Below, piece by piece: positions 59,428 through 64,000 of a DNA stretch of 64,000 bases. The stretch covers positions 1-64,000 of the forward strand of contig JARRRD010000004.1 in NCBI GenBank assembly GCA_037381085.1. The letters are read 5' to 3'. This stretch comes from JARRRD01 sp037381085. GTDB lineage: Bacteria; Nitrospirota; Thermodesulfovibrionia; Thermodesulfovibrionales; UBA6898. How positions within the stretch are numbered: the first letter of the stretch is position 1; each line of letters opens with the position of its first letter. The notes under the pieces were generated by a model that was not told the origin of the DNA, made no database searches, and saw only the letters and a list, made by a program, of their open reading frames with translations. Both the position numbers and the translations under genes were made by a program.

Positions 59428-60537
59428 ATGGCTGAACTCTTTGAACGCACTTCAATAAACGGCATGGAGCCGGCAAACCGGTTCGTGCGGTCGGCTACGT
59501 GGGAGGGGCTTGCCGCAAGGGACGGCTCCGTCACGCGGAGACTTACAGAGATGATGGCCGAACTGGCCGGGGGAGAGGTCGGGCTGATCATCACCGGCTA
59601 CGCCTTTGTCAGCCCCGCGGGCCGGTCCAATTCAAGCCAGCTCGGCGCCCATGACGACAGTCTGCTGGCCGGACTGGGCGATATGGCCGGGGCGGTGCAT
59701 GCCGGGGGAGGGAAGATAGCACTCCAGGTGGTCCACGGTGGATGCACGTCGAATTCCTCGCTCACCGGACTTGAACCGGTCGGTCCGTCAGAAGGAGACA
59801 ATCTCAAGTGCCGGCCGGCGGACAGGGAGGACATCACAAGGATCATATCGGACTTCTCCGGGGCCGCGGTGAGGGCGAAACAGGCGGGGTTCGACGCGGT
59901 CCAGCTTCATGCGGCGCACGGCTTTCTGCTCAGCCAGTTCCTCTCCCCTGCGTTCAACAAAAGGACCGACGACTACGGCGGCACTATCGAAAACCGGGCA
60001 CGCCTCCTGCTGGAGGTGGCGAGGGCTGTCAGGGAGGCGGTGGGGCCGTCATATCCCCTTCTGGTAAAGATAAACTCCGAGGATTTCCTTGAGGGAGGCA
60101 TGACGCGTGAAGAGTCGGTGGAGGTCTCGGCGATGCTAGAAAAGGCGTCTGTAGACGCCATCGAGTTTTCCGGCGGGACCGTGATATCTCCTGAAGAATT
60201 CTCCCCTGTCCGTCCGGGCAGGCTCAGGACTCCTCAGGAGGAGGTCTATTACGGAGAGGCTGCGTTGCTTTACAAGAAAAAGGTGCGGGTCCCTCTTATC
60301 CTGGTGGGCGGCATCCGCTCCTACGAAGTGGCCGAAGGGCTCGTGAGTCGGGGGACCGCCGACTACGTCTCGATGAGCAGGCCTCTCATCTGCGAGCCCC
60401 GGCTTGTAAGGCGCTGGAGGGAAGGCGACCGCCGTCCCGCCGAATGCGTCTCCGACAATGCCTGCTTCGCGCCGGCGTCGGACGGCAGGGGACTCTACTG
60501 CGTGACCATGGAGAAAAAGAGGAAGGCGGGCGGATAA
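59428..60537 (+). CDS. NADH:flavin oxidoreductase (Old Yellow Enzyme family)
   Basis: 369 residues from the ATG at 59428 (CGGGAGGCAGTAC upstream). FMN-binding TIM barrel: NRFVRSATWEG, the substrate His pair in LHAAHGFLLSQFLSP, NKRTDDYGGTIENRAR, LVGGIRS and YVSMSRPLI. The C-terminal Fe-S/FAD part of 2,4-dienoyl-CoA reductases is missing, so it is a short OYE-type ene-reductase. Probably in one unit with the DUF362 gene upstream. Confidence 0.9.
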   Translation: MAELFERTSINGMEPANRFVRSATWEGLAARDGSVTRRLTEMMAELAGGEVGLIITGYAFVSPAGRSNSSQLGAHDDSLLAGLGDMAGAVHAGGGKIALQVVHGGCTSNSSLTGLEPVGPSEGDNLKCRPADREDITRIISDFSGAAVRAKQAGFDAVQLHAAHGFLLSQFLSPAFNKRTDDYGGTIENRARLLLEVARAVREAVGPSYPLLVKINSEDFLEGGMTREESVEVSAMLEKASVDAIEFSGGTVISPEEFSPVRPGRLRTPQEEVYYGEAALLYKKKVRVPLILVGGIRSYEVAEGLVSRGTADYVSMSRPLICEPRLVRRWREGDRRPAECVSDNACFAPASDGRGLYCVTMEKKRKAGG

Positions 60538-60558
60538 AGGGCCTGCCAGGGACTGCGG

Positions 60559-61296
60559 TCAGGGCTGGAAGAGGGAACCGGGAATCGCGGGATTAAGCTT
60601 GTAGACTCTCATCTTCGTAATTGCTATCCTGTAACCGCCGGCGTAGTTCGTGATCCTGAAGGGAAACACCGTGTCCCCCACCTTCCTGAAGTCGGAAAAC
60701 AGGGCTGACAGGGCGGTCGAACGGCCCCCTCCCACGTCAAAATAGCCGGTCACTTTCACGATGAAAAAGGTATGGGTGTCGATATAGACATCCATCGGGG
60801 GCCCCTCGCTGTCCGTCAGGTGCAGTACCTCCACAGGGTTCCCGTCGAGCTCTTCCCTCCCCTTCACGCTTACCGAGTAAAGTCCTTTCAGAAGGCCGTA
60901 GGGCAGGTCGAAGTGTTTATACTGATAAACCATGGCAAGCAGGCTGTCGCCCTTTGCCCTCGCAAAGGGAGGGCCGTCCATTCCCCTGTACCCGGAGTCG
61001 CCGTTCAGGATCCTGGTTTCAGAAGACCGCTGGTACCTCGTCTCGACCCTGAGCTTCCGGGGCCTCATGAAGCAGAGTTCATAGGTGCCGTGGTCACGCC
61101 GCATAAACGCCTCGATGCTCCCGGCGGCATAGACGCTCTTCATCCCCTCGACGGCGTCTTTTCCTCCGTATGCTGCGACAACCTTCGCGACAAGGGATCT
61201 GACTCCTCCAGGGGATCTGTCAGCTCCCGCTCCGGAGAGGCCGGCGAAGCCCGATATGACGAAGAGGACGACCAGGATGTAAGCCGCACGGTTCAT
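60559..61296 (-). CDS. periplasmic protein resembling outer-membrane lipoprotein-sorting proteins
   Basis: 245 residues from the ATG at 61296. Signal peptide (about 1-25). A LolA/LolB-like beta fold is suggested by KVVAAYGGKDAVEGMKSV, LRVETRYQRSSETRILNGDSG, and VYIDTHTFFIVKVTGYFD. Probably carries or senses hydrophobic material in the periplasm. Not a canonical LolA. Confidence 0.65.
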   Translation of the reverse strand: MNRAAYILVVLFVISGFAGLSGAGADRSPGGVRSLVAKVVAAYGGKDAVEGMKSVYAAGSIEAFMRRDHGTYELCFMRPRKLRVETRYQRSSETRILNGDSGYRGMDGPPFARAKGDSLLAMVYQYKHFDLPYGLLKGLYSVSVKGREELDGNPVEVLHLTDSEGPPMDVYIDTHTFFIVKVTGYFDVGGGRSTALSALFSDFRKVGDTVFPFRITNYAGGYRIAITKMRVYKLNPAIPGSLFQP

Positions 61297-61364
61297 GCTT
61301 TCATTATATCCCATAATATCCGGCCGGCCTTCCACTTGGTCGCTTTCCCGTATACACTGTTATC

Positions 61365-61835
61365 ATGAGGTTGCTGGTGGAATCCCTCTATGTGATAGTC
61401 CTCAGTCTATGGGTCGGCGGCACGTCCCTTTTCACGTTCATCCTTACGCCCGTTATTTTCAGGTCCTATCCGCGCGACACCGCGGGCGAGGTCGTCGGGA
61501 AGCTCTTCCCTTCCTATTTCCTCTTCACCCTGGCGGTCAGCGCGGCTGCACTGGTCCTGTTTTTCTTCTCCTTCCCTTACGGGGGCTCCGTCATTTACAG
61601 GGTCTCCCTTCTGCTCCTTTCACTTGCGGTCATAGCGGCATTATACGTTAATTTCAGGCTCCACCCCGAGGCAAGAAAGGTGAAGCGGGAAGTCCATTCC
61701 TTTGAGGGAGACTCCCCGGACAGTCTCGCAAGGACAAGGTTCCGCAGGCTCCACGCGCAGAGCGCGGTCCTCAACCTCTTCATGATCGCCGACGGTCTGG
61801 TCCTGCTGGTCATGAACGTGGGGATAAAGAAATGA
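61365..61835 (+). CDS. DUF4149 membrane protein
   Basis: 156 residues with four predicted helices. The DUF4149 pattern is seen in LWVGGTSLFTFILTPVIF at the start and RLHAQSAVLNLFMIADGLVLL at the end. Inner membrane; function unknown. Divergent from the gene at 60559 with 68 bp between. Confidence 0.83.
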   Translation: MRLLVESLYVIVLSLWVGGTSLFTFILTPVIFRSYPRDTAGEVVGKLFPSYFLFTLAVSAAALVLFFFSFPYGGSVIYRVSLLLLSLAVIAALYVNFRLHPEARKVKREVHSFEGDSPDSLARTRFRRLHAQSAVLNLFMIADGLVLLVMNVGIKK

Positions 61836-61898
61836 CCCCGCGTTGAATAAAAGAGAGACAGGGGCTGACGTGGAGCTGGGCCGAATGGCGGCAGCTTG

Positions 61899-62393
61899 CT
61901 AGTTTTCCTCTTCTTCCTCGTCGATGATGACGAGCATCAGGCCGCAGTCAGGGCACTCCCGGTCGCCCGGTGAAACAGGGGAGCCGCAGGCCGGGCATTT
62001 GCCCTGGCTGGCCAGCTCGTGGGAGGCGCGGACCTCGGGATGCATTTCCATGAAGTACTGCTCGATGCGGACCTGAGCCCGCTCGGCGTCCTCCCGCGAC
62101 ACGACCAGGCGGCATTTATCGCCGCAGCAGCTCTTCTTGCAGCCCGCATCGGAACGGACGGTGCAGGGAATACCCGATTCGATGAGGACTGCGTGGAGTT
62201 CACCCATCCAGTCCAGGTCGCCCTCCCTGACCACGACTTCATTCTCGATGGCCTTCTCCATGAGGCGTTTCTTTTCCTCCTGCGCCTTCTCGTACTCCTC
62301 TGGCAGGAGGAGGACGGCGCCGCAATCGGCGCATTTCTCGATGTGCAGGAAGTACTCGGCCCCGCAGCCGGGGCAGACCTTATAGCGGTCCAT
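61899..62393 (-). CDS. double zinc-ribbon protein with a DUF2007-like middle
   Basis: 164 residues from the ATG at 62393. N-terminal ribbon CPGCG...CADCG, middle part LDWMGELHAVLIESGIPCTVR like signal-transducing PII-type/DUF2007 folds, an extra cysteine patch (CKKSCCGDKC), and a C-terminal ribbon CPACG...CPDCG followed by a Glu-rich tail. Metal binding is likely; function unknown. Confidence 0.72.
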   Translation of the reverse strand: MDRYKVCPGCGAEYFLHIEKCADCGAVLLLPEEYEKAQEEKKRLMEKAIENEVVVREGDLDWMGELHAVLIESGIPCTVRSDAGCKKSCCGDKCRLVVSREDAERAQVRIEQYFMEMHPEVRASHELASQGKCPACGSPVSPGDRECPDCGLMLVIIDEEEEEN

Positions 62394-62618
62394 GGTTCCC
62401 GGCAAGGTAAGAGGATGAATTTATTTTGCGTCTCATTGCAAATATATTAGCAGAACGGAGATGACAAAAGGGGAGAGTACGAATCCCGGCCAAATCCCTT
62501 TGCGGGCGACCCCGACCGCTTCCCATTATTCAAAGAGCTTTATGAGTAACGTGTCGCTAAATGAGCTTTGCCCCCATGCCCAACCACACGTTTTCAAGAC
62601 AGCATGTCTCTCCTTTCA

Positions 62619-62933
62619 TTATTCACCGCTAAATTGAAGATTAACAAGGTTGCTGACCTCATATATTTCCCTTGCCGGCGCCCCAGAAAAGAGGTCACTC
62701 AGCCTTGCCACCCATTCTTTGTAAAATCCACTGGCTTCGCTTGCTATTATGTCCGCTTCCGTTTCCCAGAGAGCAACAGAAGTGCCCTTGCCTGTTTTTG
62801 GATCCGTCAATAACAAACCTCCCTTGAATCCTTTGTGTTTCCTTGCACCCGGGACGACAAACTCCTGAAACAGGCGAATAAATTCATCCCTTCTACCTGG
62901 CTTGATCTGGAAAGTTACCACTTTTGCCTGCAT
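62619..62933 (-). CDS. antibiotic-biosynthesis-monooxygenase (ABM) fold protein
   Basis: 104 residues. Ferredoxin-like ABM fold: VVTFQIKPGRRDEFIRLFQE and GLLLTDPKTGKGTSVALWETEAD. The family includes haem-degrading and quinol-oxidising enzymes and many of unknown role. GAGAGGAGGCATGCG precedes the ATG. Confidence 0.8.
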   Translation of the reverse strand: MQAKVVTFQIKPGRRDEFIRLFQEFVVPGARKHKGFKGGLLLTDPKTGKGTSVALWETEADIIASEASGFYKEWVARLSDLFSGAPAREIYEVSNLVNLQFSGE

Positions 62934-63078
62934 CGCATGCCTCCTCTCACTCTTTAAAAAATATACAAACTACCGAAATTCCGTCCCTCGCCTTTAGTAG
63001 ACTGTCCATCACGGCGTGTCTTCCACCGTCCTCTCATGACATGTCTGCTTGCAGCTAAAGCCGCTCCCTATCTAACCA

Positions 63079-63644
63079 TCAGGCGCGCTTTAAGTTCTTC
63101 GGCCGGAGCGCGCAGGCGTCGGTCACCGGTGTGGCGATGGTGGAAACATAGGCTTCCACGGCGTGGGTCAGGGCATCCATACCCGTTGCCGCCGTCAACG
63201 CAGGCGGCATGCCGGCCATCAGGAGTGGATCGTTGATGGCGACATTCGGCGTGACCCTCCAGTCTACTATCGCCATTTTGATTTTGCGCTTCGTGTCCGT
63301 AATGATGCAGAACCGCGTCATCTCGCTTGCCGTGCCGGCAGTCGTATTGATCGCGATGAACGGCGGCATGGCCTTCGTCGATTTGTCGATGCCCTCGTAG
63401 TCCTGAATCTTCCCGCCGTTCGCGGCCAGGACGCCGACCGCCTTGCCGCAGTCGTGAGAGCTGCCCCCGCCCAGCGAGATAATGCTGTCACTATCCCGGC
63501 TTTTGCGATGCCCTTGTCGGTGACAATGAGCGGTTTCCTGCAGCCCAGCCCCTTGACGCGGTCTCCTGTCTGCCTGTGCGCACCGACGCCCATCAGGGTG
63601 ACGGTGGGAATATAGAATCCGAATACCTGTTCTCCGACTGCCAT
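63079..63644 (-). pseudogene. remnant of an iron-containing alcohol dehydrogenase
   Basis: The frame starts at the ATG 63644 (FGFYIPTVTLMGVGAH, PLIVTDKGIAKAGIV) and must switch frame near 63490 to continue as SIISLGGGSSHDCGKAVGVLA, AINTTAGTASEMTRF and ALTAATGMDALTHAVEAY. Some 35 residues that normally lie at the junction are missing, and the protein ends after about 190 residues where the family has about 390, so the iron-binding His residues are lost. Internal and terminal deletions show decay. Confidence 0.8.
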
Positions 63645-63873
63645 GACTTGCCTCCGTTGCGGTTGGTGCGTAATTGCCTGATTTCAAAAGAGGTTCTTTG
63701 CCCGGGGGAAACGGGCGCAGAACCTCCGTTCCCGTTCACATCGATCAGACTTACAATATAGCAGGAAAACCGCAGTTCGTTTAGCGGTAGTTGTCTGATT
63801 TTCTTGTGGGATGATCTGTGGGGTTGATGTAGGTACTTATCTTACAGCCGTTTGAACAAGACCCCTATTGCCG

Positions 63874-64000
63874 CTACACTACATGGATTATCTCTACCGG
63901 GCAGGAATCAGCGGCCTCCTGCACCTTGTCTCTCAAGTCCTCGGGTGCGTCCCCTTGAGCCAGATCTGAAGCTACCCGGTACTTTTCCACGATCTGGCTA
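63874..64000 (-). CDS. C-terminus of a ferredoxin, continuing past the window
   Basis: 41 residues readable, ending AADSCPVEIIHVV and a TAG at 63876-63874. The SCPVE ending is that of small [4Fe-4S] ferredoxins, where this Cys is the last ligand. The start and the other cysteines are beyond base 64000. Confidence 0.75.
   Translation of the reverse strand, partial: SQIVEKYRVASDLAQGDAPEDLRDKVQEAADSCPVEIIHVV

Noticed and set aside
1..64000. CRISPR arrays, rRNA genes, integrase or transposase genes
   Set aside because: Looked for and not seen; the only regular repeats are the 177-bp coding units and the short palindromic elements listed.

Overview
The window is ordinary bacterial chromosome, with no plasmid or phage backbone. 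Gene content and order suggest an anaerobic, quinone-respiring Gram-negative bacterium, most likely Nitrospirota or a deltaproteobacterial relative. This rests on: hemA behind a CcsA/CcsB-type cytochrome c assembly gene, futalosine-route menaquinone genes (mqnB, mqnD), a CBS/DRTGG-type inorganic pyrophosphatase, a selenium-associated LysR/YedF pair, an outer-membrane DUF481 barrel and many small cysteine-rich proteins. The assignment is inference; no rRNA is present.

Layout. 1-12.5 kb is housekeeping: the 3' part of polA, a DUF4912 protein, a cytochrome c assembly/haem block (ccsA-like, hemA, hemC), then on the minus strand rpsB-tsf-pyrH-frr, an unlisted 45-aa ORF and a DksA/TraR protein, then mqnB, a small zinc-ribbon gene and mqnD. 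12.6-18.6 kb is the rpmH-rnpA-yidD-yidC-mnmE cluster, followed by a DUF6485 protein and a pyrophosphatase. 18.6-22.5 kb is accessory: a repeat-containing exported protein, a 0.6-kb element with inverted ends, tRNA-Leu(CAA) and a second exported protein. 22.7-29.4 kb (minus) is a six-gene operon: asparagine-synthase-like protein, nitrilase-family amidase and a complete carbohydrate-type ABC importer. 29.7-35.6 kb holds a response regulator, RseC, a DnaJ-like protein, thioredoxin reductase, a CBS protein and ComM.

The most unusual region is 35.7-47.4 kb. A membrane GGDEF-EAL protein is divergent from a 2,520-residue iterative polyketide synthase ordered PilZ-KS-AT-ACP-KR-DH-PPTase-hotdog-hotdog. 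The PKS core has the enediyne-synthase order, but a c-di-GMP receptor domain is fused to its N-terminus and thioesterase-like domains to its C-terminus. This suggests polyketide assembly gated directly by c-di-GMP. Downstream lie a LysR regulator of the selenium-metabolism type, a tRNA with selenocysteine-tRNA architecture but a GCA (Cys) anticodon and U73, and yedF. The tRNA-yedF segment is bracketed by an exact 21-bp inverted repeat.

47.4-64 kb is mostly envelope and redox functions: exported dienelactone hydrolase, PQQ-type sugar dehydrogenase, DUF481 barrel, rhomboid protease, dynamin-like GTPase, a GemA-like protein, a large exported propeller protein, two DUF362 proteins, an Old Yellow Enzyme, several small proteins, a broken iron-alcohol dehydrogenase and the C-terminus of a ferredoxin at the right edge. 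Three exported proteins (18.9, 21.8 and 55.1 kb) share a C-terminal domain that I cannot name.
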